A stretch of DNA of 64,000 nucleotides from Mycocentrospora acerina. Taxonomy: Eukaryota; Ascomycota; Dothideomycetes; Pleosporales. The stretch lies in NCBI GenBank assembly GCA_022701365.1, contig JAKUHH010000061.1:62001-126000 (forward strand), written 5' to 3'. The translations under genes and the position numbers were made by a program. Position 1 is the first letter of the stretch; each line of letters opens with the position of its first letter. Under the pieces are notes generated by a model. It searched no databases. It had not been told where the DNA came from and worked only from the letters and a program-made list of their open reading frames with translations. Below are positions 10,980-23,704 of this stretch, piece after piece.

Positions 10980-13900
10980 AGTTAGGTCTGTTAGCTTATA
11001 TGTACTATATATATTTATAAATAAGAATTATAATACTTAACATAATTATCTTCTAAGTATAACATATTATCTACTCTATCTTCTTAAGCTTATATCTAGC
11101 TATTAAGCCCTTATAGCAGGCTAGCCTTATTTAAATACTTCTTATAAAAAGCTCTTAATTTATAAGAAGATCTTATAAAGTTTAAAGCTTTGTACTAAAT
11201 AAAGTCTAGGTTATATCTAACTTAGCTAACTTAATATTTTAGAGTAGATTAGTAAACTTTACTAGCAAGTATCTCTTCTACTTCTTATTTATCTATGCTG
11301 TAAATTAGGTTTCTAGCAGGTTTAAGTGCCTCTTATCTTAGTAAGAGATCTTAAAGGTCCTTATAGAGGACATTTAGTGTAAAGACATTATATATCTATA
11401 AGCCTAGAAGTAACTTTAACTAATATAAGTGCCTAACTTATTTAAGTACTTTAAAAAGACCTTCTTATTACGCAAATAGCTTTTAGCTAAGTCTTAAGTT
11501 AGTTAAGTTCTTAGTAAACAAGTATACTATATCTCTAACTTGCTAATTTACTAGTTGTTAGTGCCTATTAACTATAGCTTATATTTAGGCCTAGGCCTTT
11601 TCTATATTATCTTTAGCTTATTACTAAGTATTATGCATGTAAGTCATTAATACAAGAGTATTATAGTAGTTAATTTTATTAAATTATTTTGCAGAAGGTA
11701 TAAGGCTCTCCTAGTTCTAACTCTATCTAAGTTTACTACTAAAGAAGAGCTAATATAGAGCTATCTTAATAGCGCTGTAAGAGAGAGTTATCTAAGCATA
11801 GTTAATTAGAGGTAGGAGGTTACTCTAGTTGTCCTAGTAAAAAGATATAAAAAGCTGCAATCTCTAATTAATATACTTATTTATAATCTCTGTTTAGCTG
11901 TCTGTCTTTTTATAATAGTTAGTAGAGAGCTTAACCTTTATACCTATAATTTAGCAAAACTCTAAATAGAAACTAGAAATAAATTAGAGGCTGCAGTCTA
12001 ATATAATTATGTCTAGAGTATGTCTAAAACAGTACACCTATTAGATAAATAGGTTTACTATACCTTAGGCATCAATTATTTTATAATAAAGGATAGTAAT
12101 AGATTGTTTAGACAGTTAATTAATAATTACTATAATCTAGTTATAATTAGCCTAATCTTTTAAGAAATCTTTAAAATTAATGCACAGGTGCTACATTAGT
12201 CTTTTAGGGATAGGCAATAGGTAGAGGTATCTAGAGAGACAGGACTGTCTTAGATATCCTCTATAATAGGGGATGCAGTTTTGCATATACTATTAATAGC
12301 TAGCCTCTATGCCTTTTTAATAGTACTGTTAGGCTAGTAACTAATAGGTCTTCTTAGAGCTAAAGTGTGCTATAGAGATTTAATTATGTACTTTATAAAT
12401 AAGCTAGGTATATAGAAGAGAATCTCTAGATAAGCAGAGTTAATTTTAGTAGAGTAAGAGCCTATTACAGATCTAATAGTTATTTAGCAGCTTTACTTAT
12501 TATTCTTTAAAGGCTAACTAGTTTTTATAGAGAACTGTGTCTATTAGTTTTAAAGAGTTAAAAGCTATTAGGGTTGTGTTAAGGTATAAGGCATTAATAG
12601 ACAACATCTATTAAATTTAAGCCTAAAGGTAGGTCTAGGCTAGATTAGTATTAATCTAGACATTAAGGTAGTAGAGTCTAAGTAAGACTCTTAATTAGTT
12701 GTCTTCTTAGGCTAACTTTAATTAGCTTAGGTCTTGCTCTTATTAGCTAAAGATATTAGCCCTCTTATTATTCTTGCCTAAAGTATACTTAATTTAGAAG
12801 TTAAAGGGCGCTAGGGCTTTAGACTATTAAGCTTGCTTAGCATTAAGTACCTTAGTAGTTATAAAGTATTTTAAAGCGTAGTAGTCTAAAAGTACTAAGA
12901 CTTAAGTCTAAAATAAAGTTAGTTTAGCCTTCTATTTTAAGAAAGCCTATAGAATAGCAAAAAGTTCCTTATTATATATTTCTTAATTAAGTTTAGCTCT
13001 AGATAGGACCTTACTATAAAAGGCAATAGAGTACTATTTATTATTAAGGTGTTTTTATAACAAAACTCCTGCTGCTATACTGTTAGACATGTCTATTTTA
13101 ATCTTAGTGTTATACTTAGGCTTAAAATAGCATAAGGTTAGTATAGCTAAAAGGGTAGTCTTAAGGAGATAGAAAGCCTCCTTATACTTTAAGGTCTATA
13201 TAAAAGGTATTATAAGGCTCTATAGTGTAATAAGGGGTTTTGTAACTTATAAAAACTTAGTAATAAATTAGCAGTAGAAACTAGTAAAACCTAAAAAGGA
13301 CTTTACACTTATAACAGTAGTAAGTCTTTCTTAGTTCTTTAAGGCTTCTACCTTGTCTAGGTTAACCTTAATCTCCTTATTAGTTAACATGTATCTAAGA
13401 TACTTTATATAAGTAATATAAAACTTGCTTTTCTTAATATCTACTTAGAGCCTAGCAGCGCGTAGTCTTTCTAGTACCTGCTTTATATATTATTTATAGG
13501 TAATAGGGTCTTTAGAGTAGATTAAGATATTATCTAAGTAGGTAATATAAAAGTTATTTAAGAAATTAATTAATATATTATTTATATATTATTAGTAGGT
13601 TGCAGGGCTGTTGCAGAGGCTAAAAGGTAGTACTTTACATTTATATATTCTATAATAGGTTTAGAAGGTAGTATATTCTTTAGAATCTAAATCTATATAG
13701 ATGCAGTTAAACACAGAATAAATGTTAAACTTAGTAAAGATCTTAGCCTTTAAAAGGCAGGCTAAGAGCTTATCTATATAGAGAATTAGATAGATATCTT
13801 TATAAGTAAGGTTATTTAGTTTATAATAGTCTACACAAATTTAGAGGTCTCTGTTAGCCTTCTAAATATATAAGATAAAAGATATAAAAGGGCTCTAACT

Positions 13901-16440
13901 ATACTTAATCTAACCTTTTTATAGGTTCTCTTAGATATAGCGCTTAGTTGCTTCTAACTTTTCTATATTCTACTTATATAACAGGCTATAGCTGTTTAGT
14001 AAGAGTTCTATAAGTATAATCTTATAGTTATATAGTTAAAAGTCTAAGAGGGTTTCTACAGCAGTCTTGCTAAAGACATCTTAGAAGAGGTAGTAATAGA
14101 GAAGTAATTAGTCTTATACTAAGGCTGTGTTGTTAGGGTTGTCTTTTAGCTTTTTCTTATCTAGAATTTAATTAATTTTATAAAAGCTAGTAGTAAAGAA
14201 TTTATTTTCTTAGTGTTTTATATTAAAGTAGAAAGTATTAGCAGAAATAAGAGTAATATAAAAAGAAGGTTTAGTAAGGACAGGTTTTAGTAGGGGTTAG
14301 ATAGGTTTTAGCGTTAAGTCCTGTGCAATAAGAGGCAAGAACTTCTAACTTTTTAGGAGTTAAAGTATCTCTTAAATTCTATAAATAGCAGTAGTTATAC
14401 TATACTTCTATTAATAGTCCTCTTATTTCTATAGCTTGTCTTATTATATAATATCTAAAGTAATAGTTTTAGCAGGAACTGTTTAGTTAAGAGTTATTAA
14501 GAGTAGTAGAGCAGGATTGTACACAGCAGGATAGCAGTTTAGCTAGATAATCTAAGAGTAATCTGTATCTAACTGTAGCTTAAAATGCTTTATCTATTTA
14601 ATTCTAATAATACAGTCTTATAAGCTAAGACCTACTATTATAAATAAGCAGTTATAGATCTTTCTTCTATTAATACATAGATGCAAACAGATATACTAAG
14701 TTACTAAAGAAGAGATTTAGTCTTAAAACCTTTTAACAGTAACTTAAAAGAGTAGCTTTTAGATAAGAGTCTAAAGAGCTAATAAAATAGAAGTAGTAAT
14801 TTTTAAATTTAAGAAAAGATAACCTTAAGCACTAGTGTTAATTAAAGAGTATAATTAGATCCTAAGGCTTTTAGTGCAAAAAATAGAAGGAGAAAAGAAA
14901 TATAGTCTTCTAAACAAGTTTAAGAGACTAAGGTTTAATAAGTTATAATAGTTTAGGCCTAAGAAAGAAGGTCCTCTTAGGTGTCTCTTTTTCTTATCTA
15001 ATCTTTTTTTTTTATTAAGATCTTCTCCTGCATCCTTTAAGTCCTTGCCTAGTTCTTTAAACTTAATCTTCTGTACTTAAGGCAAGGGACACTTACTTAA
15101 AAAGTATCTTAGCTTACTACAGTTATAGCAGTTGCCTAGAGTTAGATCTTTTGCAAGGCCTAGAGTCTTAGATATAAGCTAAAAGGTAAGTAAAAGTTAG
15201 GGTTAAGTTTAGATATAGAGGTCTACTTATTAGTATAAGTTATAGTTTATTCTTAGTAGGGACCTCTAAATTAGACTTAAATAAAATTAACTTAGCTTAT
15301 ATATTATATAGATTGTGCTCTTAGTTGTTAAGACTAAAGGACAGTTCCTTTATTTTATATTAAATGCTATTAGGTGTTTAACTATAAGCTTAAAGGAGTT
15401 ATTTTATTATTGCTTAAATCTAAGGCTAGGCATCTACAAGGTTAGTGTAATCTTTATCTATAAGTAGTAAAACTATTCTAATCTAGGTACTTATCTTCTA
15501 ATAGCAGCACTAAAGAACTGTGCTTTAAAGGTAGAGAAGGATTTTATTTTATCTATATAGAGTTTATTAAAAGTAGCTTAGCTCTTAGCTCTCTTATTTC
15601 TTATAATAAAATAGGACTTAAGTAGGTTAATTATATCTTCTGCAATTTTAAAACAGTTAGATAAAGTATTAGATAGGTATTAAGGCTCTAGGTACTCCTT
15701 AGCTATGCTAGAAGTATATCCCTAGACTAACGCTATGCAGGCGTGCTTACTCTAATAGTAGTCTGCATTAATCTCTAATTAGTTTTAGATTAAGGCTTGC
15801 TATTAGCAAAAAGTTAGGTTATAACTATTATTAAAAATATTAATAGATAGTATTCTTTTAGATAGTTTTGTGCATATAGTATTATTAATTAAAATCTTAG
15901 ACTAGAACTATAGAGGTTAAAGTTATTCTAAAAGAGTTAGTAGTAATTTAGTGCTAAGTAAGAGATAGTCTAAAGCAATTATAGCTTACTATAGTTCCTA
16001 GATTTCTATATAAAGCTAGTCTACTAGTTAAGCTAAGTCCTTTTTTTTTAGTCTAAATCTAGTATAGGTTCTACACTAGTTCTTACTAGATTAGGGGATA
16101 AGGTAAGATTAGCTACTTCTACTATTACTCTTAAAGTTAAGCCTTAAGTATATACTAATCTTTAAGTTAGTTCCTTTAAACCTAAGGTAATAGTAGCAGA
16201 CATTAGAGCTAGGTCTAATTCTGCTAGGTTCTTAATAGTCTTTAAGTTTCTACTTTAGTGCAATCTTATATAGCTATTTTAAAGTAATCTTAATACAGTA
16301 GTCTAGGAAGTTCTAAACCTAAAGGCTTTAGTTATTAAGAGATTATAAAGATCTTAGCTGTAATAAAATGCTAGATATAATAGTATAGTCTAAATTAGTT
16401 CTAAATTAGATAGAGCTTAGACATAATCTAAACAAAATAA
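10980..16440 (-). pseudogene. gag-pol relic of chromovirus family A, inner copy
   Basis: The minus strand shows the parts of a Ty3/gypsy polyprotein, with stops from RIP. A CCHC zinc knuckle lies at 15,130-15,089 (C-x2-C-x4-Y-x4-C, the His now read as Tyr). The reverse-transcriptase core is at about 13,546-13,520, reading ITYLDNILI for the usual VYLDDILI. Downstream KYLRYMLTNKEIKVNLDKVEA follows, as in gypsy RT. At about 11,285-11,110 a chromodomain-like end reads EEILASKVY, KYNLDF-type residues and NFIRSSYKLRAFYKKY. The order gag-RT-RNase H-integrase-chromodomain marks a chromovirus. It is not functional. Confidence 0.8.
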
Positions 16441-16493
16441 GTAGTAATATTATTTAGAAGCTATTACTAGCTAAGACAAGTTTTTCTGTATAA

Positions 16494-16781
16494 TGTAACA
16501 ACATAAGTTATAAGAGAGTAATCTAAATAAGGTCTAAAGTGTCTACTACTAGGTATATAAGAGTGCTAGGACTAGAGGGTAAACTAAAGATACTATTCTC
16601 TACACCTATAGGTCTTATATAAAAGGATACAGAAAAACTACTCTATAAAGCTACACAGACTGCCCCCCTTATATATCCCTTCTTAGGGTTACTATCTAAG
16701 GCAAGTACGAATTAGGTAGCTATTAGATAGGTGTCAGTTGACTCAGGGGTAATGATAGGATGTGACGTTGTGAACGTTACA
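16494..16781 (-). repeat. LTR of family A, inner copy (5' LTR, carries the promoter)
   Basis: 288 bp, starting TGTAACAACATAAG and ending GTGAACGTTACA. Its left part is AT-shifted, but its right end is the least mutated of the family and keeps GTGACGTTGTGAACG. In sense orientation a TATATAAGG box lies about 105 bp into the LTR. The TAAAG duplication follows directly. Confidence 0.88.
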
Positions 16782-16929
16782 TAAAGTAGCTATTAGAGAG
16801 AAAGTTAGTAAAGGCAGTAGTAGTAATAATATAGTAAGATCTCTAGGTAAAAGTAAGCTAACAGAGTTTAGTAAAGATGTAGTAATAAGTAGCACTTAAA
16901 CTATAGCTAATTTAGGTTAATTAGCTTAT

Positions 16930-19900
16930 GTATCTTATATATATTTATAAAAAAGAATTATAATACTTAATATAATTATCTTTCAAGTATTATATATTTT
17001 TCACTTTTTTTTCTTAAGCTTATATCTAGCTATTAAGTCTTTATAGTAAGATAGCCTTATTTAAATACTTCTTATAAAAAGCTTTTAAGTTATAAAGAGA
17101 TCTTATAAAATTTAAAGCTTTATACTAAATTAAGTCTAGGTTATATCTAACTTAGCTAACTTAATATTTTAGAGTAGATTAGTAGACTTTACAAGTAAGT
17201 ATCTCTTTTACTTTTTATTTATAAATACTATTATTCAAGTTATTAGTAGGCTTTAATACTTCTTATTTTTAGTAAAATGTCTTTAAGGTCTTTTTATAAG
17301 ACATTTAGTATAAAGATATTATATATATATAAGCCTAGAGGTAACTTTAACTAATAAAAGTGCCTAACTTATTTAAGTACTTTAAAAGACTCTTCTTATA
17401 ATATAAATAGCTTCTAGCTAAGTTTTAAGTTAGTTAAACTTTTAGTAGATTAGTACACTATATCTTTAACTTACTAATTTACTAGTTATTAGTGCCTATT
17501 AACTATAGCTTATATTTAGAACTAAGCCTTTTCTATATTATCTTTAGCTTAGTAATAAGTATTATATATATAAGTTATTAATATAAAAGCATTACTATAG
17601 TTAATTTTATTAAACTATTTAGTAGAAAGTATAAAGCTTTTTTTATTCTAACTTTACTTAAGTTTACTACTAAAGAGGAGATAATATAAGGCTATCTTCC
17701 TAGCACTATAAAGAAGAGTTATCTTAGTATAGTAAATTAAAAGTAAGAGGCTACTCTAATTATCTTAGTAAAGAGATGTAAAAAGCTAAAATCTTTAATT
17801 ACTATGCTTATTTATAATCTTTATTTAACTATCTATTTTTAAAAATTAGCAGTAAAAGCTTAACTTTTATACTTATAATTTAATAGAACTTTAACTAAAA
17901 ATTAGAAATAAATAAGAGATTATAGTGTAATATAATTATAACTAAAATATATCTAAAATAATATACTTATTAGATAATACGTTTACTATACCTTAGGCAT
18001 TAATTATCTTATAATATAAAAAGTAATAGATTATTTAAATAGTTAGTTAATTATTACTATATTCTAGTTATACGTAGCTTAATATTTTAAGAAATCTTTA
18101 AAATTAATATATATAAGTGCTATATTAGTCGTTTAAAAATAAGTAATAAATAGAGGTATTAAGAAAAATAAGACTATCTTATATATCCTCTATAATAAGA
18201 GATACAGTTTTATATATACTATTAATAGCTAGCTTTTATACATTTTTAACAGTACTATTAAGCTAGTAACTAATAAGTCTTTTTAAAGCTAGAGTATACT
18301 ATAGAGATTAGATTATATACTTTACAAATAAGCTAAGTATATAAAAAAGAATCTCTAAATAAGCAGAGTTAATCTTAGTAGAGTAAAAGTCTATTACTAA
18401 TCTAATAGTTATATAATAGTTTTACTTATTATTTTGTAAAGGCTAACTAGTTTTTCTAAAGAACTAGATTAATTAGTTTTAAAAAGTAAAAAGCTATAAA
18501 ATTTATATTAAAGTATAAAGTATTAATAAATATTATCTATTAAATTTAAATTTAGAAGAAGGTCTAAGTTAGATCAGTATTAATTTAACTATAAAGATAA
18601 TAAAGTCTAAGTAAGACTCTTAATTAAATATCTTATTAGGCTAGCTTTAACTAGCTTAAGTCTTATTCTTATTAGCTTAAGATATTAGCATTCTTATTAT
18701 TTTTACTTAAAGTATATTTAATTTAGAAATTAAGAAAAGCTAAGGCTTTAGACTATTATACTTATCTAGCATTAAATACTTTAGTAGTTATAAAAATTTC
18801 TAAAGTATAGTAGTCTAAAAGGACTAGAACTTAAGTCTAAATAAAAGTTAGTTTAGTCTTTTATTTTAAGAAGGCTTAGAGAATTATAAAAAGTTCCTTA
18901 TTATATATTTCTTAATTAAGCTGAGCACTAAGTAAGACCATGTTATAAAAAGCTATAAAATACTAGTTCTTATTAAATTATTTTTATTATTAAACCTTAG
19001 TAACTATACTATTTAATATATTAATCTTAATTTAAGTATTATAATTAGGTTTAAAATAGTATATAGTAAGTATAGCTAAGAAGGCAGTTTTAAAGAGATA
19101 AGAAGCCTTTTTATACTTTAAAGTCTATATAAATAGTATTATAAGGCTCTATAATATAATAAAAAGTTATATAACTTAAAAATACCTAGTAATAAATTAA
19201 TAGTAAAAACTTATAAAGCCTAAAAAAACTTAATACTTATAATAGTAATAAGTTATTCTTAGTTCTTTGAAGCTTCTACTTCTTTTAAGTCTACTTTAAT
19301 ACTTTTATTAGTTAATCAATAAACTTAGGTACTTTCTATAAGTAATATAGAACCTACTCTTCTTAATATCTACTTAAAGACTAGGAGTATATAGTCTTTT
19401 TAGTACCTGCTTTATATACTATTTATAAGTAATAAAGTCTTTTAAATAAATTAGAATATTATCTATATAAGTAATATAGAAGTTATTTAAAAACTTAATT
19501 AATATATTATTTATATACTTTCAGTTAGTTATAGAGCTAGTATAAAGTCTAAAGAGTAGAACTTTATATTTAAATATACTATAATTAGTTTAAAAGGTAG
19601 TGTGCTCTTTAAAGTCTAGGTTAATATAAATATAGTTAAATGCAGAATAAAAATTAAACTTAGTAAAGATCTTAGCTTTTTATAGATAAGATAAGAGCTT
19701 ATTTATATAATAAATCAGATAAGTATCTTCATAAGTAAGGTTATTTAATTTATAGTAGTCTATATAAATATAAAGGTCTTTATAAGTCTTTTAAATATAC
19801 AAAATAAGAGATATAAAAAGGTTTTAAATATAGTTTTTCTAGCCTTTTTATAAGTTCTCTTAGATATAATATTTAGTAGCTTTAATCTCTTTTATATTTT

Positions 19901-22400
19901 ATTTATTTAGAAAGCTATAACTATTTAGATAAAGTTTAGTTAATATAATCTTATAGTAGTAAAGTTAAAAGTTTAAGAGAGCCTTTGCAGCAGTCTTACT
20001 AAAGATATATTAAAAAGAGTAGTAATAAAGTGGTAATCAGTACTATATTAAGACTTTATTATTAGAGTTTTCTTTTAAGTTATTCTTATTTAAAATTTAA
20101 TTAATTTTATAAAAGCTAGTAGTAAAGAATTTATTTTCTTAGTATTTTATCCTAAAGTAAAAAGCATTAGCAGAAATAAAAGTAATATAAAAGGAAAAGT
20201 TAGTAAAGATAAGTTCTAGTAAAAGTTAGATAAGTTTTAGTATTAGGTCTTATATAATAAGTAGTAAGAACTTCTAACTTTTTAAAAGTTAAAGTATCTT
20301 TTAAATCTTATAAATTACAGTAGCTATACTATACTTCTATTAATAGTCTTTTTATTCTTATACCTTATTTTATTATATAATATCTAAGGTAATAATCTAA
20401 GTAAAAACTTTTTAGTTAAAAAGTATTTAAAGTAGCAGAGCAAGATTATACATAGCAGGATAGCAGCCTAGCTAAATAATCTAGAAGTAATCTAGAAGTA
20501 ATCTTTATCTAACTAAAGCTTAAAATGCTTTATTTATTTAATTCTTATAATATAGTCTTATAAGGTATAGTCTACTATTTTAAAGAAGGAGTTATAGGTC
20601 TTTTTTCTGTTTAAAATTAAGTATAATTAGAAATACTAATTTACTAAATAAAATATTAAGTCTTAAAAACTTTTAATTATAACTTAAAATAGTAGCTTTT
20701 AAATAAGAGTTTAAAGAGCTAAAAAAATAGAAGAAGTAATTTTAAAATTTAACAAAAGATAACTTTAAGTGCTAGTATTAATTAAAAAGTATAATTAGAC
20801 TCTAAGGCCTTTAGCATAAAGAATAAAAAGAGAAAAAAAATAAAGGTTTTAGATAAGTTTAAAAGACAAAGATTTAAAAAGTTATAATAGTTTAAACTTA
20901 AGAAGAAATTTTCTCTTAAGCAACTTTATTTTTAAACTAATCTTTATTTTTATCTTTTTTTAAATACTCTAAGTCTTTACTTAGTTTTTTTAACTTAATC
21001 TTTTATACTTAAAGTAAAAAACAATTACTTAAAAACTATCTTAGCTTACTATAGTTATAGCAGTTACTTACAGTTAAGTCCTATATAAAGCTTAAAATCT
21101 TAGATATAAGCTAAAAAGTAAGAAAAAGTTAGAGTTAAGTTTAGATATAGAGGTTTACTTATTAGTATAAGTTAGAATTTATTTTTAGTAGAGACCTTTT
21201 AATTCGACTTAAATAAAATTAATTTAGTTTATATATTAAATAGATTATGCTCTCTATAGTTAATACTAAAAAATAAGTCCTTTATTTTATATTAAATACT
21301 ATTAGGTATTTAACTTTAAGCTTAAAGAAGTTATTTAATTATTTTTTAAACTTAAGGCTAAGTATTTATAAGTTTAGTATAATCTTTATCTATAAGTTAT
21401 AAAACTATTCTAATTTAAGTACTTATTTTTTAATAGTATTACTAAAGAACTATACTTTAAAAGTAAAAATAGTTTCTTTTTTATCTATATAGAGTTTATT
21501 AAAAGCAGCTTAGCTCTTAGCTTTCTTATTTCTTATAATAAAATAAGACTTAAGTAAGTTAATTATTTTTTCTGTATATATAAAATAGTTAGATAGAGTA
21601 TTAGATAAGTATTAAGGCTCTAAGTACTCTTTAGCTAGGCTAGAAGTATATCCTTAAACTAATGCTATATAGGCATACTTACTCTAATAGTTGTCTATAT
21701 TAATCTCTATTTAGTTTTATATTAAAGCTTCTTATTAGTAAATAGCTAGGTAATAACTATTATTAAAGATATTAATAGATAGTATTCTTTTAAATAGTTT
21801 TATATAAAAAGTATTATTAATTAAAATCTTAGACTAAAACTTTAAAAGTTAAGGTTATTCTAAGAGAGTTAGTAAGAATTAGTGCTAAGTAAAAGATAGT
21901 TTAAAGTAATTATAGCTTACTATAGTTTTTAGATTTCTATATAAAGCTAAGCTACTAGCTAAGTTAAGTCTTCTGTTCTTTAGTTTAAATTTAGTATAAG
22001 TTCTGCACTAGTTCTTACTAAATTAAGAGATAAAGTAAAATCTAATACTTTTACTATTACTTTTAAAGTTAAGATTAAACTATATACTAATCTTTAAGTT
22101 AGTTCTTTTATACTTAAAGTAATAGCAGCAAATATTAAAGTTAGGTCTAATTCTACTAAGTTCTTAGTAGTATCTAAGTTTCTACTATAGTATAATCTTA
22201 TATAGCTATTTTAAAGTAATCTTAATATAGTAGTCTAAAAAGTTTTAAACTTAAAATCTTTAGTTATTAAGAGATTATAGAGATCTAAGCTATAATATAA
22301 TACTAAATTTAATAGTATAGTCTAAATTAGGTCTACAGTAAATAAGGCTAAAATAAATTTTAAATAAAATTTAAATAAAATAAGTAGTAATATTATTTAG
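16930..22400 (-). pseudogene. gag-pol relic of chromovirus family A, outer copy
   Basis: This is collinear with 10,980-16,440 over its whole length and more degraded. The gag knuckle equivalent is near 21,030-21,070 and the RT core near 19,440-19,490. The left end joins the split accessory module directly after the TAAAG duplication at 16,782. No part is open for more than a few dozen codons. Confidence 0.78.
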
Positions 22401-22436
22401 AGGCTATTACTAGCTAAGATAAGTTTTTCTATATAA

Positions 22437-22724
22437 TGTAATAATGCAGTTTATAAGAGAGTAATATAAAAAAGGTCTAAAGTGTCTACTACTAGGCATA
22501 TAGAAGTGCTATAACTAAAGAGTAAACTAAAGATACTATTCTTTACACTTATAGGTCTTATATAAAAGGATACAGAAAAACTGCTCTATAAAGCTATTCA
22601 GACTACCTTTTTTACATATCTCTTCTTAGGGTTACTATCTAAGATAAGTATAAATTAGGTAGCTTTTAAATAGGTGTTACCTAACTTAGGGGTAATAATA
22701 TAATTTGATGTTGTAAATGTTACA
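22437..22724 (-). repeat. LTR of family A, outer copy (5' LTR in sense direction)
   Basis: 288 bp, starting TGTAATAATGCAG and ending AAATGTTACA, with the TATA-like box and the boundaries of the family. The sequence just inside it (left side) matches that inside the LTR at 16,494, as expected for the 5' end of the same element. Confidence 0.85.
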
Positions 22725-23400
22725 ATTAGGATATTTAGAAAATCTTTAAACTAATATTTATAATAGCTAAATGCTTCTTTTAGTTAAAAAGAGTAATTTT
22801 TTTATTTTTATTCTAGTAAGCCTAGTGATACTCTTTTTAAGAAATAAGCATATTATTATTTAAACTTAATAAAATACTAAAAAAACTTACATTAGAAAAT
22901 AGTAGTTATTTAATAGCTTACTACTTTTTACTTTTAATTAAAAGAAGTTAAAGACACTGTTACATAAGGCAGTAGTTAATAAGAATAGAAATAAAATAAA
23001 AGAGCTTAGCTAGCTTAACTACTCTCTTTAAGTTTAAAATAAGCTACTTAAGCCTAGAAGTTAAAAGCTAAAAAAAAGGACTTATTATTAAGAAGAACTA
23101 GAAGAACTACAGTGAAACTCCTAAAACATAATATTATTAGTAGTACTATAATAGATTTGTATTTTAGTTAGTAAAATATATTAGAGAATTATTTACTTCT
23201 TAATTATTTATATAGTAAACTAATTAAAGCTTTAACTTTAAAATGCTTAATAAAAAGAGCTTAAGAAAACATGTAAGCTTTATCGTAAAAAGATAGCTTA
23301 AGAGAAATATATAGTAAGAAAGGTTCTAAAGTAAGTTAAAAAAAAAGGCAACTAAAGTGGCTACATAACATTATAAAAAGTAAGAAAATGATTCTAAAAA
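22725..23400 (+). pseudogene. Fot1/pogo transposase relic, C-terminal part
   Basis: Directly after the right LTR of the nested chromovirus the transposase frame resumes, again with many stops. Residues such as SLN, RDFF/KE-FFYFYSS and SDTLFKK match the segment after the DDE core in which Fot1 proteins have a WxSSF-type block. Further on a Lys/Arg-rich tail is visible near 23290-23400. The interruption between 7711 and 22725 is flanked by ATAAG and ATTAG, a probable 5-bp duplication with one mismatch. Confidence 0.5.
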
Positions 23401-23704
23401 AGCTATTTAATTATCTAAAAAGAGTAAGATAAAATCTTTAAAGCTTCCTTAATAAGCTGCTAAGTGCAAGAAATAAGTAGTTAATATATTAACTAGTTAA
23501 AACTTTTATAAAGCTATTTTTAAATCTCTATAACTAAGTAAATTTAAGTGGAGCAAAAGTTTATAATTATTATCTTTACTATTTATTAATTAAACCTATT
23601 ATAGTGGAAATTGTGTATAGCCAAATAGACTTTTTTCTATTTAAGATATTCTTGGTAGTTTAAGGCGTTACGCGAATTGGGGCATCACGTGCACAGACAC
23701 AATA

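Larger units (their letters stand above)
9140..16781 (-). mobile_element. Chromovirus family A, inner copy, with a perfect target duplication
   Basis: A complete 7.64-kb LTR element inserted into the outer copy of its own family. The LTRs are 9140-9427 and 16,494-16,781 (288 bp each). The 5-bp duplication TAAAG is perfect (9135-9139 and 16,782-16,786) and joins the two halves of the outer copy within its accessory reading frame. The sense direction is minus. Internal order from the right is gag with a zinc knuckle, then pol, a chromodomain, and an accessory module on the opposite strand. It contains a young 195-bp solo LTR (10,044-10,238). Confidence 0.92.
7712..22724 (-). mobile_element. Chromovirus family A, outer copy (Ty3/gypsy), interrupted by a second copy
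   Basis: The element is bounded by two 288-bp LTRs (7712-7999 and 22437-22724) that start TGTAAC-like and end TTACA on the plus strand. The sense direction is minus: read that way the LTR carries a TATATAAG promoter box and gag-pol follows. Its own internal DNA is 8000-9139 plus 16,782-22,436; the middle is the inner copy of the same family. Flanks are ATAAG / ATTAG, a near-match target duplication within the Fot1-like element. Everything internal is RIP-ruined. Confidence 0.85.
6661..23702 (+). mobile_element. Fot1/pogo-type DNA transposon, RIP-degraded and split by nested retrotransposons
   Basis: Terminal inverted repeats of about 44 bp bound this segment (6661-6704 and 23659-23702). Both read outward-in as TGTGT-x2-GTGC-x-CGTGATG, then ATTCGCGT-x-ACGCC. 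The dinucleotide TA flanks both ends (6659-6660, 23703-23704), the target duplication of Tc1/mariner-superfamily elements including Fot1/pogo. Removing the chromovirus nest (7712-22724) leaves about 2.0 kb, the normal size of a Fot1-like element. Transposase remnants read on the plus strand on both sides of the insertion. The element is dead: the frame is full of stops. Confidence 0.8.

Noticed and set aside
6661..23702. A single giant 17-kb DNA transposon (Starship-like) bounded by inverted repeats
   Set aside because: Internal LTRs and their target duplications show that 15 kb of it is later retrotransposon insertion; only about 2 kb belongs to the outer element.
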